From Allomuricauda ruestringensis DSM 13258 (GTDB lineage: Bacteria > Bacteroidota > Bacteroidia > Flavobacteriales > Flavobacteriaceae): a DNA stretch of 64,000 nt. The notes under the pieces are model-generated. The model did not search any database. It saw only the letters and a list, made by a program, of their open reading frames with translations, and was not told the DNA's origin. Numbering within the stretch: position 1 is the first letter of the stretch; every line of letters begins with the position of its first letter. Positions 1 through 8,081 of the stretch are shown here, piece by piece. A program made the position numbers and the translations under genes. Location: NCBI RefSeq assembly GCF_000224085.1, contig NC_015945.1:2305501-2369500 (forward strand), given 5' to 3'.

Positions 1-377
1 TCCAATGGAGGAACGGAAAGAATCACTTTTTTGGCCCCATTTTTTATATGGAATTCCAATTCTTCCTTTGTTTTAAACTTTCCAGTGGATTCTACGACAA
101 TATCAACCTTGTGCGATTTCCAGTCTATTTCCTTGGGGTGATCGTGATTGAGAACGGGGATTTCCCTGCCATCAATAAGAATTAGATTGTCTTTGTGTGA
201 TACTTCTGTATTCAATACCCCATGAATGCTGTCATATTTCAGCAAATGGGCCAAGGTTTCGGCATTGGCCAAATCGTTAATGGCCACTACCTTAATGTTC
301 GGATGATTCAGTAAAAGTCTAAAAAGGGTTCTACCGATACGGCCAAAACCATTAATACCAATAGAGATGTTTTTCAT
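1..377 (-). CDS. gap: glyceraldehyde-3-phosphate dehydrogenase, N-terminal part (runs off window)
   Basis: Translating the minus strand from the ATG at 377 gives a protein starting MKNISIGINGFGRIGRTLFR, the NAD-binding Rossmann start (GxGxxGR) of type I GAPDH, followed by AINDLANAETLAHLLKYDS and VVESTGKF, both typical of the family. About 125 codons are present; the catalytic Cys lies outside the window. The enzyme oxidises glyceraldehyde-3-phosphate to 1,3-bisphosphoglycerate in glycolysis, in the cytosol. It lies 17 bases downstream of lipA on the same strand, so it may be read through from lipA. Whether this is the glycolytic or a gluconeogenic paralogue cannot be told from this fragment. 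Confidence 0.93.
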   Translation of the reverse strand, partial: MKNISIGINGFGRIGRTLFRLLLNHPNIKVVAINDLANAETLAHLLKYDSIHGVLNTEVSHKDNLILIDGREIPVLNHDHPKEIDWKSHKVDIVVESTGKFKTKEELEFHIKNGAKKVILSVPPL

Positions 378-394
378 GATGATGGGGAGGGGAG

Positions 395-1270
395 CTAGTG
401 TATGTGTTTGTGTGCTTTGTACGATGAGCGAACCAAGGCTCCGCTTTCCACATGCCTAAAGCCCATTTCCAACCCTATTTCCTCATATTTTTTAAACTGT
501 TCGGGCAAAATAAATTGCTTTACGGGCAGGTGTTTTTTAGAAGGTTGCAGGTATTGGCCAATGGTAATTACATCCACATCTACTTTTCTAAGATCTTCCA
601 TGGTGGCAAAGACCTCGTTTTCTTCTTCGCCCAAACCTAGCATAATACCGGATTTGGTTCTGTTTGCCCCATTTTTCTTTAGATAGTCCAATACCTCAAG
701 GCTACGTTCGTATTTGGCCTGAATCCTAACTTCTCGGGTCAGACGTTTCACGGTTTCCATGTTATGGGAAATCACTTCGGGGGCCACTTTCAACATTCTG
801 TCCAAATGGGTGGAAATTCCCTGAAAATCCGGAATAAGGGTTTCCATGGTGGTCTCGGGGTTCATCCGTCTAACGGCTTTTACCGTCTCTGCCCAAATAA
901 TGGATCCCATGTCCTTAAGGTCATCGCGGTCCACAGAGGTGAGCACAGCATGTTTGATGTTCATGATTTTTATGGAACGGGCCACTTTTTCGGGTTCTGC
1001 CCAGTCCACCGTTTCGGGTCGGCCAGTTTTTACGCCGCAAAATCCACAGGAACGGGTACAAATGTTACCCAAAATCATAAATGTAGCGGTACCTTCTCCC
1101 CAGCATTCGCCCATGTTGGGGCAGCTTCCGGAGGTACAAATGGTATGTAGGTCGTACTTATCTACAAGCCCTCTGAGCTGGGTGTATTTTTTGCCCGTAG
1201 GAAGCTTAACCCTTAGCCATTTAGGCTTTCCTTTGGGTGGAAGAACGTTTTCTGCAACGCTTGTGCTCAT
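395..1270 (-). CDS. lipA: lipoyl synthase (radical SAM)
   Basis: LipA inserts two sulfurs into protein-bound octanoyl groups to make the lipoyl cofactor of pyruvate and 2-oxoglutarate dehydrogenases and the glycine cleavage H protein. The 291-residue product has the auxiliary cluster cysteines C45, C50 and C56 (CTSGSC..MGEC), the radical SAM cluster CTRSCGFC (C71, C75, C78) and the C-terminal RSSY motif that ligands the auxiliary cluster through serine. Length is normal for the family. It follows a sigma-factor gene by 63 bases and precedes gap by 17 bases on the same strand, so co-transcription is likely. ATG start at 1270. Confidence 0.97.
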   Translation of the reverse strand: MSTSVAENVLPPKGKPKWLRVKLPTGKKYTQLRGLVDKYDLHTICTSGSCPNMGECWGEGTATFMILGNICTRSCGFCGVKTGRPETVDWAEPEKVARSIKIMNIKHAVLTSVDRDDLKDMGSIIWAETVKAVRRMNPETTMETLIPDFQGISTHLDRMLKVAPEVISHNMETVKRLTREVRIQAKYERSLEVLDYLKKNGANRTKSGIMLGLGEEENEVFATMEDLRKVDVDVITIGQYLQPSKKHLPVKQFILPEQFKKYEEIGLEMGFRHVESGALVRSSYKAHKHIH

Positions 1271-1333
1271 ACATAATAAATTTGATGTACAAAGATACGA
1301 AACTGGGAAGGAAACTTTGTGCCTTGAAGCAGG

Positions 1334-1894
1334 TCACTTTTTTTTGATGATCTCTGCCAAAAGTTTTTTGGCCCGGAGCAATTTCACCTTTACATTGTTC
1401 ACGGGTTCGTTGAGTTCTTTGGCAATATCGGCATAGCTCATTTCTTGAAAATAGCGCAGGTTGATGACTTTTTGGTAATGCGGTTTTAATTTTTTGATGT
1501 CCTGTAGGAGATGGGCAAGGTTTTGCTCCGTGATCAAACGGTCCTCGACCGTGGGGGTTTCGTCCAAGACTTTTTTAACCTCGTCCCCTCGGGAATCCAT
1601 TTCGTTCATGAGGCTCCGCTTGCGTTTTCGGAGAAGGTCCACATGAAGGTTTTTGGAAATGGTGATGAGCCAGGTCTTAAATTCATAAGTTTCATCGTAG
1701 GTGTCAATTTTATCAAAGGCCCTCGAAAATGTTCTTATGGTTATGTCTTCTGCGTCATTTTCATTTTTGGTGCGAAGTATCTGAAAACCGTAAACATCGT
1801 TCCAAAAAGTGTCCAAGAGTGTACTAAAGGCAATTTGGTTTCCTTCTTTTGCCTTTTGTATAATCTCCTTGATGGAATCGTCGGTTTTTTCCAA
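1334..1894 (-). CDS. ECF-type RNA polymerase sigma factor
   Basis: The 186-residue protein has region 2 (about residues 25-95, with DVYGFQILRTKNENDAEDIT and the FKTWLITISKN segment) and a C-terminal region 4 helix-turn-helix (about 130-180, LRYFQEMSYADIAKELNEP). It should direct RNA polymerase to a specific promoter set. No in-frame ATG exists near the start; the reading frame opens at a TTG (1892-1894) that directly precedes conserved sequence, so TTG is taken as start. There is no anti-sigma gene next to it; it sits between a small membrane protein gene (30 bases upstream) and lipA. Its regulon cannot be deduced here. Confidence 0.85.
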   Translation of the reverse strand: MEKTDDSIKEIIQKAKEGNQIAFSTLLDTFWNDVYGFQILRTKNENDAEDITIRTFSRAFDKIDTYDETYEFKTWLITISKNLHVDLLRKRKRSLMNEMDSRGDEVKKVLDETPTVEDRLITEQNLAHLLQDIKKLKPHYQKVINLRYFQEMSYADIAKELNEPVNNVKVKLLRAKKLLAEIIKKK

Positions 1895-1924
1895 AAAATG
1901 AATCTTACCTGAAAATGTTAAGAA

Positions 1925-2134
1925 TTATTGGGTGTTGGTAACCGTATCTCTTTTACAATCTTGTTCCTCTGGAAGTTTGCCACAAAATCCGCAAGCTTCG
2001 CCATCCTTGTTCAAAAAAGGACTTTGACTGGCGCATGTTCCAGCAAACTCACCGTTCTTTTTCCCCCAGATTTTAATAGCAATACCTGCGAATGCAAGTG
2101 CTAATAAACCAATGGTGACTAATACTAATTTCAT
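1925..2134 (-). CDS. small cysteine-rich membrane or secreted protein
   Basis: A 69-residue product from the ATG at 2134 (a TTG six codons upstream is the alternative). One hydrophobic segment at about residues 2-20 (LVLVTIGLLALAFAGIAIKI) is followed by a short polar tail with four cysteines (GTCASQSP, EACGFCGK, QDCKRD). The spaced cysteines suggest a metal site or disulfides outside the membrane. I recognise it only as a small protein that commonly precedes sigma factor and lipA genes in flavobacteria; no function is assigned. A TACCTTTG box lies 16 bases upstream of the ATG. Confidence 0.7.
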   Translation of the reverse strand: MKLVLVTIGLLALAFAGIAIKIWGKKNGEFAGTCASQSPFLNKDGEACGFCGKLPEEQDCKRDTVTNTQ

Positions 2135-2149
2135 ATTCCAACTTTTGTA

Positions 2150-2157
2150 CAAAGGTA
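2150..2157 (-). promoter_or_regulatory. Bacteroidota -7 box, TACCTTTG
   Basis: On the minus strand TACCTTTG matches the TAnnTTTG -7 consensus and ends 15 bases before the ATG at 2134. No clear TTG (-33) is found about 20 bases upstream, so the call is tentative. It would start the small membrane protein - sigma - lipA unit. Confidence 0.4.
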
Positions 2158-2210
2158 CAAAAATACCTCGCTAAAGGTCGGGGTGTTTAAGGTTTCTTTA
2201 AAGTTGAACT

Positions 2211-2969
2211 TTAATATTTGATGTTGGCCACGATATTGTCGACCGATGGGGTGTTGTTGCCACCTTTTGGTTCAATGGTGATGTAACTTACTGCATTATC
2301 GGCATAAGGAAGCGCAAGAAGTTTATCTTTTTCATCAAAGTTTTTGATTACACCTAAATTCACCAACTCTCCGTTCACCTCGGCCCACATCTGGAAGCAT
2401 TTGTCCTCGGGAAGTTCTGGAACATTGCTTACGTTGATATAAGAAAGTTTTTTAACGGGATTAATATATGCGATGGCCTTGAGTTCCTTGGCTTCGCGCT
2501 CACCTTTTACTGTATACTTTTTGGTCGAGGGGTTGTTCAGTACAATGAATTGGTTTCTCATGTCCGCCAATTGGTCTTTCATGTTATCCTCCAAATACTT
2601 GATTTGGTTGGTGACCATGGTATTTTTTTCTTGAAGCGTTTGGTTCTCGTTCCAAAAGAATAGGGAGGAACCGGCAAAAATCATTATGGCGATACTGGCC
2701 GCTACGGCATAACGCATGTACTTTTTGCTTACCATCGTCTCCTTTTTTGCGCTGGCCAATATGATTTCTTTTAGACCTTCTGGGGTCTTTTTGGCATACA
2801 TGTTGGCAAAGGTCTCTAGGTTTTTTTGGAGCATATCGTAGGTTTCCCTTATTTCGGGATACATGGCAATATACCTTTCGGCCTTTTGGGATTCTTCTTT
2901 AGTGGTATCTCCCAAAAGGTACTTTTCCAAGATGTCGGATTCTAAAAATATTTTAACTTTTTCCTTCAT
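2211..2969 (-). CDS. anti-sigma factor, RskA-like, membrane-anchored
   Basis: The 252-residue protein has a short cytoplasmic N-terminal anti-sigma domain (residues 1-80, starting with the helix FLESDILEKYLLGDTTKEES), one transmembrane helix (about 85-107), a coiled-coil stretch (about 110-145) and an extracytoplasmic anti-sigma-K C-terminal domain (about 150-250, with ELPEDKCFQMWAEVNGELV). It should hold the sigma factor encoded just upstream inactive at the inner membrane until a signal arrives. Its ATG overlaps the sigma stop codon as ATGA, so the two are translationally coupled. The releasing signal is unknown. Confidence 0.88.
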   Translation of the reverse strand: MKEKVKIFLESDILEKYLLGDTTKEESQKAERYIAMYPEIRETYDMLQKNLETFANMYAKKTPEGLKEIILASAKKETMVSKKYMRYAVAASIAIMIFAGSSLFFWNENQTLQEKNTMVTNQIKYLEDNMKDQLADMRNQFIVLNNPSTKKYTVKGEREAKELKAIAYINPVKKLSYINVSNVPELPEDKCFQMWAEVNGELVNLGVIKNFDEKDKLLALPYADNAVSYITIEPKGGNNTPSVDNIVANIKY

Positions 2970-3532
2970 GATAATAGATTTAATAAAAAAAGCAAAGACA
3001 TGGTTGTGCCGTAAATTTTTCCAAGTTCCCTAAGCCCGATTTTTAATCGGGACTTTATGGTTCCCAAGGGAATATCCAATTCATCACTTGCCTCCTGCTG
3101 CGTCATTCCCTCAAAAAACAGGGCTTCAAGAACAACCCTGTACTTATCTTCAATCTTGTCCAAGTTTTCTTGGATGTCCAGATGTTCAGGGTTAATAGCC
3201 TTCACTCCAACATTATATACGTCTGAAACGTCGATTTGGATTTCCTTGTCCGATTTATTATTGACGCTCCGTAACTTATCTATGGCTGTATTTCGCACAA
3301 TTCGAAATAGCCAGGTAAAAAGTTTGGCTTTGGAGGCATCGTAACTATCAGCTTTTTTCCAGATTTTGATAAAACTTTCCTGGAGCACATCTTGGGCCAA
3401 ATCTTCATCTTTTACCACTTTAAAAGCAACACCGAAAAGTGTATCACCATAATTTTCGTAGAGTAGGGAAATAGCCTTATCGTCTTTTTCCGCAAGGAGT
3501 GAAACAATATGTCTCTCGATCAATGTGCTCAT
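2966..3532 (-). CDS. ECF sigma factor paired with RskA-like anti-sigma
   Basis: A 188-residue sigma factor: region 2 at about residues 20-90 (LYENYGDTLFGVAFKVVKD, then QDVLQESFIKIWKK) and region 4 at about 125-175 (LFFEGMTQQEASDELDIPLG). It resembles the SigK/ECF19-like branch that pairs with RskA-type anti-sigma proteins, and the anti-sigma gene follows with a 4-base ATGA overlap. Transcription probably begins in the 200-base AT-rich spacer upstream. The target regulon is not visible in the window. It is only about 30% similar by eye to the sigma factor at 1334-1894, so the two are not a recent duplication. Confidence 0.9.
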   Translation of the reverse strand: MSTLIERHIVSLLAEKDDKAISLLYENYGDTLFGVAFKVVKDEDLAQDVLQESFIKIWKKADSYDASKAKLFTWLFRIVRNTAIDKLRSVNNKSDKEIQIDVSDVYNVGVKAINPEHLDIQENLDKIEDKYRVVLEALFFEGMTQQEASDELDIPLGTIKSRLKIGLRELGKIYGTTMSLLFLLNLLS

Positions 3533-3704
3533 TAATGATGCTTTTGGTAAAATTTTTTATGGGACCAAAATCTAAAATAGGATTTATCTCGTATATAAAA
3601 CAAAGCTAAGACAGAAAAAGCATTTTGTCTTTGTTCATTTTGAATAGAAATAAGGGGTGTCACAACCCTGACAACATTCATAAATTTGGTTAGTTTGGTT
3701 TGGT

Positions 3705-3739
3705 ATAACCCTCGTTATTGACTTCAATGCGAGGGTTAT
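3705..3739. terminator. 10-bp hairpin at the murB stop
   Basis: ATAACCCTCG (3705-3714) and CGAGGGTTAT (3730-3739) form a perfect 10-bp stem with a 15-base loop that overlaps the murB stop codon. Only the plus-strand side has a weak T-run, while the gene that ends here is on the minus strand, where the sequence after the hairpin is ACCAAACCAAAC. It may act as a transcript-end stabiliser rather than a classic intrinsic terminator. Confidence 0.4.
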
Positions 3740-4752
3740 TTTATTATGTTCACCTCTGGCTGAATTTTTATTTTAAAGGTTTTTTGTACTTCTTCTTGAA
3801 TTTTTTTGGCCAAATGAAGTATTTCCTTGCCCGTAGCGTTGCCGTGGTTCACCAAGACCAAGGCTTGTTTATCGTGTACTGCTGCATCACCAAACCGTTT
3901 TCCCTTAAACCCGCATTGCTCAATGAGCCAACCAGCTGGAATTTTATATTGATTGTCATCCATCTCATAAAAAGGCGCATTGGGATTCTTTTTAATGAAT
4001 TTATCAAATGCTTTTTTAGGAATAATAGGATTCTTAAAAAAACTGCCGCTATTTCCAATTTCTTTGGGGTCGGGCAATTTGCTTCTTCTGATTGCGATCA
4101 CGGCATCGGAAACATCTTTTATGGATGGGTGAACAATTCCCTTGTTTTTCAGTTCATTCTCAATGGAGCCATACCCCGTGTGCAGTACATGATCTTTCTT
4201 GGTCAGTCTTAAAACTACCGAAGTAATAATGAATTTATCCTTTGCTTTGTTTTTAAAGATGGAATCCCGGTAACCAAATTCACATGCTTCTTTGTCAAAG
4301 CCTTCCAATTCCCCAGTTTTTACATCCATGGCGGCACAGCTCACAAAAACATCCTTGAGCTCCACGCCGTAGGCACCAATATTTTGGATGGGCGCAGTAC
4401 CCACGTTCCCTGGAATCAACGAAAGGTTTTCAAGTCCGCCGTAACCCTGTTCCAGGCTCCACATCACCAATTCATGCCAATTTTCACCGGCCATTACCTT
4501 CACCTCCACACTGTTTTTGCCTTCCTCGACAACGGTAATACCCTTGAGGTTAATGTGCATCACAAGGGCATCAATATCCTTGGTGAGCAGCATATTGCTC
4601 CCTCCGCTGATTATGAACTTTTTTGGGTAAGCCTTGAGTTCAAGCGCTTTTTGAAGTTGGACCAGCCCGGTAATCTCAACAAAAAACCGTGCTTTTACGT
4701 CAATACCAAAGGTATTGTAGCTTTTTAAGGATATGTTTTCCTGAATATTCAC
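3736..4752 (-). CDS. murB: UDP-N-acetylenolpyruvoylglucosamine reductase
   Basis: MurB reduces UDP-GlcNAc-enolpyruvate to UDP-MurNAc with NADPH and FAD, the second committed step of peptidoglycan synthesis. The 338-residue protein has the FAD-binding GGSNMLL (50-56), the PGNVGTAPIQNIGAYG loop, the catalytic serine in NSGSFFKNP (Ser237) and the C-terminal Glu in QPEVNII. The length fits the longer, E. coli-like type I MurB. The start is a GTG at 4752 whose first base is the last base of the upstream aminotransferase stop (TAGTG), so the two genes are coupled. Confidence 0.96.
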   Translation of the reverse strand: MNIQENISLKSYNTFGIDVKARFFVEITGLVQLQKALELKAYPKKFIISGGSNMLLTKDIDALVMHINLKGITVVEEGKNSVEVKVMAGENWHELVMWSLEQGYGGLENLSLIPGNVGTAPIQNIGAYGVELKDVFVSCAAMDVKTGELEGFDKEACEFGYRDSIFKNKAKDKFIITSVVLRLTKKDHVLHTGYGSIENELKNKGIVHPSIKDVSDAVIAIRRSKLPDPKEIGNSGSFFKNPIIPKKAFDKFIKKNPNAPFYEMDDNQYKIPAGWLIEQCGFKGKRFGDAAVHDKQALVLVNHGNATGKEILHLAKKIQEEVQKTFKIKIQPEVNIIK

Positions 4753-5942
4753 TAGGCGTTGTACTCTGTTAAGGCCTTGCCCAATATTTGGACGGCCTTT
4801 ACAAGTTGCTCTTTTTCGAGCACATAGGCAATTCTTATCTGATTTTTTCCCAAACCTGGCGTGGCATAAAAGCCTGCTGCTGGAGCCACCATCACGGTAT
4901 TGCCATTGAGTTCATAACTTTCGAGCAACCATTGTGCAAAGTGATCGGCATCTTCTATAGGTAGTTCTGCCACGCAGTAAAAGGCGCCTTGTGGGGTAGC
5001 TACTTTTACGCCTTCCAGTTTGTTGAGCTCTGTGATGAGCAGGTTTCTTCGAGAAACATATTCCTCGATTACATCATCAAAATATTCTTGTGGGGTTTCC
5101 AATGCCGCTTCACTTGCAATTTGGGCAAAAGTTGGTGGAGAAAGTCTTGCTTGGGCAAATTTCATTGCAGTTGCTATTACCTCGGTGTTTTTGGAAATCA
5201 AACAACCGATCCGTGCCCCGCACATACTGTAACGCTTGGAAACGGAGTCTACAACAATGGCGTGTTGTTCCAGCCCATCAACCTGAAGAATAGAGTAATG
5301 CTCCCTTCCATCGTAGGTGAATTCGCGGTACACTTCATCTGCCACCAAAAAAAGGTTGTGTTTTTTGACCAAATCGGCCAATTGTTCTATTTCTTCTTTG
5401 CTATAAAGGTATCCCGTGGGATTCCCAGGGTTACAAATAAGGATAGCCTTTGTTTTTGGAGTAATGAGCTCTTCAAACTTGGAAATGGGAGGGAGGGCAA
5501 AATTATTTTCAATGGATGAAGCAATAGGTTGTACTTTAACCCCCGCAGCAGTGGCAAAACCGTTATAGTTGGCATAAAATGGCTCAGGTATAATGATTTC
5601 ATCATCGTTGTCCATAATGGACCCCATGGTAAAAGATAATGCTTCGGACCCTCCTGTGGTTACAATAATATCTTCGGCATCAACAAAAATGTCCCGTTTG
5701 GCATAATAAGCAGCAATTTTTTGACGGTATTCTTCGGAACCCTGGGTCATGCTGTATTCAAGTACCTCAATAGTATGGTTTCGTACAGCATCCAAAGCCA
5801 CCTTTGGTGTTTTGATATCGGGTTGTCCAATGTTGAGGTGGATTACATGGGTTCCCCGTTTTTTTGCAGCCTCTGCGTAGGGTACCAATTTACGGATGGG
5901 CGATGCGGGCATTTGTGTCCCTTTCTTCGAGATACTAGGCAT
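4752..5942 (-). CDS. fold-type I PLP-dependent aminotransferase (aspartate aminotransferase-like)
   Basis: The 396-residue protein has the features of class I/II aminotransferases: NIGQPDIKTP near the N-terminus, TTGGSEAL for phosphate binding, CNPGNPTG, ADEVYREF, and the Schiff-base lysine in SVSKRYSMCG (Lys236), followed by the conserved Arg near the C-terminus (NQIRIAYVLE). It probably transfers amino groups between aspartate or a related amino acid and 2-oxoglutarate. The substrate is not fixed by sequence alone. ATG at 5942; a second ATG ten codons in is possible. It overlaps murB by one base. Confidence 0.88.
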   Translation of the reverse strand: MPSISKKGTQMPASPIRKLVPYAEAAKKRGTHVIHLNIGQPDIKTPKVALDAVRNHTIEVLEYSMTQGSEEYRQKIAAYYAKRDIFVDAEDIIVTTGGSEALSFTMGSIMDNDDEIIIPEPFYANYNGFATAAGVKVQPIASSIENNFALPPISKFEELITPKTKAILICNPGNPTGYLYSKEEIEQLADLVKKHNLFLVADEVYREFTYDGREHYSILQVDGLEQHAIVVDSVSKRYSMCGARIGCLISKNTEVIATAMKFAQARLSPPTFAQIASEAALETPQEYFDDVIEEYVSRRNLLITELNKLEGVKVATPQGAFYCVAELPIEDADHFAQWLLESYELNGNTVMVAPAAGFYATPGLGKNQIRIAYVLEKEQLVKAVQILGKALTEYNA

Positions 5943-6089
5943 GTGCTAAAGTTTTGGCAAAAATGAGAAAACCAACTATCGAAAACAACAACTTTAAGGA
6001 ATAATTCCTTGCTTATTGAAATGTTAAATTAAGATGAGGTTTGAAGCCAAATGTGTATATTTAATAAGTATGACTAGTTGAAATTAAGC

Positions 6090-7433
6090 ATGTTGAGGAA
6101 AAACATCATCTTTTTTGCACTTCTTTTTTTTGCACCCTTGTTTATTTGGTCGCAAGGATATCGATTGCCCGATGGTGAAAAATTCCAAAAGATAAAGTTT
6201 GAGCTGATCAACAACCTTATTATAATTCCAGTAGAAATCAACGGTACCGAGCTTACCTTTATTTTGGATTCGGGGGTCAGTAAGCCTATACTTTTTAATC
6301 TTTCCGAGTCGGATTCCATACCTATCAACAATGTTTCCGAGGTCACCATTCGCGGCCTTGGCGGCGGAGAGCCGATGAAGGCCTTAAGTTCCAAAAACAA
6401 TGCCTTTAAACTCGGTGGGGCGAGAAATTACTCCCAAGACCTTTATGTGGTTTTGGATCGGGGAATCAATTTTTCTACCACTCTTGGTATTCCTGTGCAC
6501 GGAATTATGGGGTACGACCTTTTTAGGGATTTTATTGTTGAAGTGAATTATAGCTCAAAAAAAATAAAACTGCATAATCCAGAACTTTATAAGTATCGGA
6601 ACAAAAGAAAAACACAGACCATCCCTCTTATCGTGGAGAAACGAAAAGCCTATGTAGAAGGTACTGTTTTAATGAAGGATACCGCCAATGTTCCCGTGAA
6701 ATTGTTGGTGGATACCGGAAGTAGTGATGCCTTGTGGCTGTTTCCGGCACCGGAAAAAGGCTTGGAAATCCCAGAGAAGAATTATGAGGACCACTTGGGT
6801 AGGGGGTTAAGCGGTGATATTTTTGGAAAGCGAAGTAAAATCAATGGGGTTCGGATAGGCGATTTTGAACTTGAAGAAGCCAAGGTAGCATTTCCTTACC
6901 TTGAATCTTTTCAGGGATTGGAAAGTATGGGCGACCGAAATGGCAGCTTGGGGGGCGAAGTGCTTAAACGTTTTAATATGGTGTTCGATTATGCCCGAGG
7001 TCTGGTTACCTTAAAAAAGAATGGCAACTTCAAAGACTCCTTCCAATACAATTTAGCTGGAATAGATTTACAGCACAACGGTTTGCGTTATATCGCAGAG
7101 AGTATTGCCGATGTCAATGGAATAGTAAAAGAGGACAAAGCGGACACTTTTGGCAATGTTCAAATTTTATTGGAAAACAAGACCCGTTTAAGTCTTGTTC
7201 CTGAAATAGTGGTATCCGGTATTCGTGCAGGAAGTCCCGCAGCAGAGGCGGGTTTGCGCGAAGGGGATGTGATTTTAGCGGTAAACGGAAAAAGAGTTCA
7301 TAAGTACAAGCTACAGGAAATCCTTAAAATGATTAACGAAAGAGAAGGAAAGCGGATAAAAGTATTGATCGAACGATACAATAGGGATTTGCTGTTCACT
7401 TTTGTCCTTAAGAAGATGTTTGATGACGACTAA
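6090..7433 (+). CDS. secreted aspartyl protease-like protein with PDZ domain
   Basis: From the ATG at 6090 (a TTG at 6078 opens the frame slightly earlier) the 447-residue product begins with a signal peptide (MLRKNIIFFALLFFAPLFIW, cleavage near SQG). It carries two retropepsin-like halves, each with an active-site-like triad: ILDSGVSKP (Asp60) and LVDTGSSDALW (Asp208). A PDZ domain follows at about 360-445 (AGSPAAEAGLREGDVILAVN). This arrangement of paired D(S/T)G motifs plus PDZ is common in Bacteroidota envelope proteins. The substrate is unknown, and whether the DSG half is catalytic is uncertain. A strong palindromic terminator follows 10 bases after the stop. Confidence 0.82.
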   Translation: MLRKNIIFFALLFFAPLFIWSQGYRLPDGEKFQKIKFELINNLIIIPVEINGTELTFILDSGVSKPILFNLSESDSIPINNVSEVTIRGLGGGEPMKALSSKNNAFKLGGARNYSQDLYVVLDRGINFSTTLGIPVHGIMGYDLFRDFIVEVNYSSKKIKLHNPELYKYRNKRKTQTIPLIVEKRKAYVEGTVLMKDTANVPVKLLVDTGSSDALWLFPAPEKGLEIPEKNYEDHLGRGLSGDIFGKRSKINGVRIGDFELEEAKVAFPYLESFQGLESMGDRNGSLGGEVLKRFNMVFDYARGLVTLKKNGNFKDSFQYNLAGIDLQHNGLRYIAESIADVNGIVKEDKADTFGNVQILLENKTRLSLVPEIVVSGIRAGSPAAEAGLREGDVILAVNGKRVHKYKLQEILKMINEREGKRIKVLIERYNRDLLFTFVLKKMFDDD

Positions 7434-7443
7434 TAAGAAACGA

Positions 7444-7475
7444 AAAGCCCCAAAACCAATTGGTTTTGGGGCTTT
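7444..7475. terminator. bidirectional intrinsic terminator
   Basis: AAAGCCCCAAAACCAA and its exact reverse complement form a perfect 32-base palindrome. It lies between the convergent PDZ/protease gene (ends 7433) and the DUF1573 gene (ends 7497). A-runs on the left and T-rich sequence on the right suit termination in both directions. Confidence 0.9.
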
Positions 7476-7496
7476 AAATTATAATTTTCTTTTTGC

Positions 7497-7883
7497 TTAT
7501 TTCGCTCCCGGATTTTTAACGGTACCCTTAATTTTCAAAACTTTTGTTGGAGTATCCGCATTGGAGGTCACAGTAATGGCCTTTCTAATGGGGCCAACCC
7601 TGTTGGTGTCATATTTCACTTCAATTTTACCAACTTTTCCAGGCATAATGGGCTCTTCGGGCTTTTTAGGGATAGTACATCCGCAGCTAGATCTAACATT
7701 GCTGATCACCAAAGGAACATCGCCAGTGTTGGTAAATTCAAAAACACGAACACCATCGCTACCTCTTTCGATTTCTCCGTAATCAATGGTCTCGCTTTTA
7801 AATTCGATTTTAGCAGTCTCCTGAGCATAAATCCCTAAGGATAAAAGCCCTACAAACAGCATGAGTACAGTTTTTTTCATCAT
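7497..7883 (-). CDS. DUF1573 domain protein, exported
   Basis: From the paired ATGs at 7883/7880 the product is about 128 residues: a signal peptide (KKTVLMLFVGLLSLGIYAQ) and one DUF1573 immunoglobulin-like domain with the hallmarks IDYGEIERGSDGVRVFEFTN, SNVRSSCGCTIP and KVEVKYDT-like strands. DUF1573 proteins are abundant exported proteins of Bacteroidota; their ASH/MSP-like fold suggests a structural or binding role in the periplasm. The frame is open for 16 further codons upstream but these are polar and precede the signal peptide, so the downstream start was chosen. Confidence 0.85.
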   Translation of the reverse strand: MMKKTVLMLFVGLLSLGIYAQETAKIEFKSETIDYGEIERGSDGVRVFEFTNTGDVPLVISNVRSSCGCTIPKKPEEPIMPGKVGKIEVKYDTNRVGPIRKAITVTSNADTPTKVLKIKGTVKNPGAK

Positions 7884-7942
7884 TTTTGGTTTTTGGGTGA
7901 ACTTCAAATGTAGATGTTTTGATACCTGCATCCAAAATTCTT

Positions 7943-7971
7943 TTGTTATAGAATAACGTTACTTATTTTTG
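7943..7971 (+). promoter_or_regulatory. candidate valS promoter (TTG-N18-TATTTTTG)
   Basis: TTTTG at 7941-7945 and TATTTTTG at 7964-7971 match the -33/-7 pattern of Bacteroidota sigma-A promoters, with an 18-base gap. It would give valS a leader of about 105 bases. Confidence 0.35.
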
Positions 7972-8081
7972 TTTCGTATTTCTGGATTGGCTCTCATCCG
8001 AAGAATAGCGTAAAAATTAACATTTAGCTTTCCCTTCAAAAATCCAATCACAGTCCAATTAAACAAAAACTGTACCGAAAA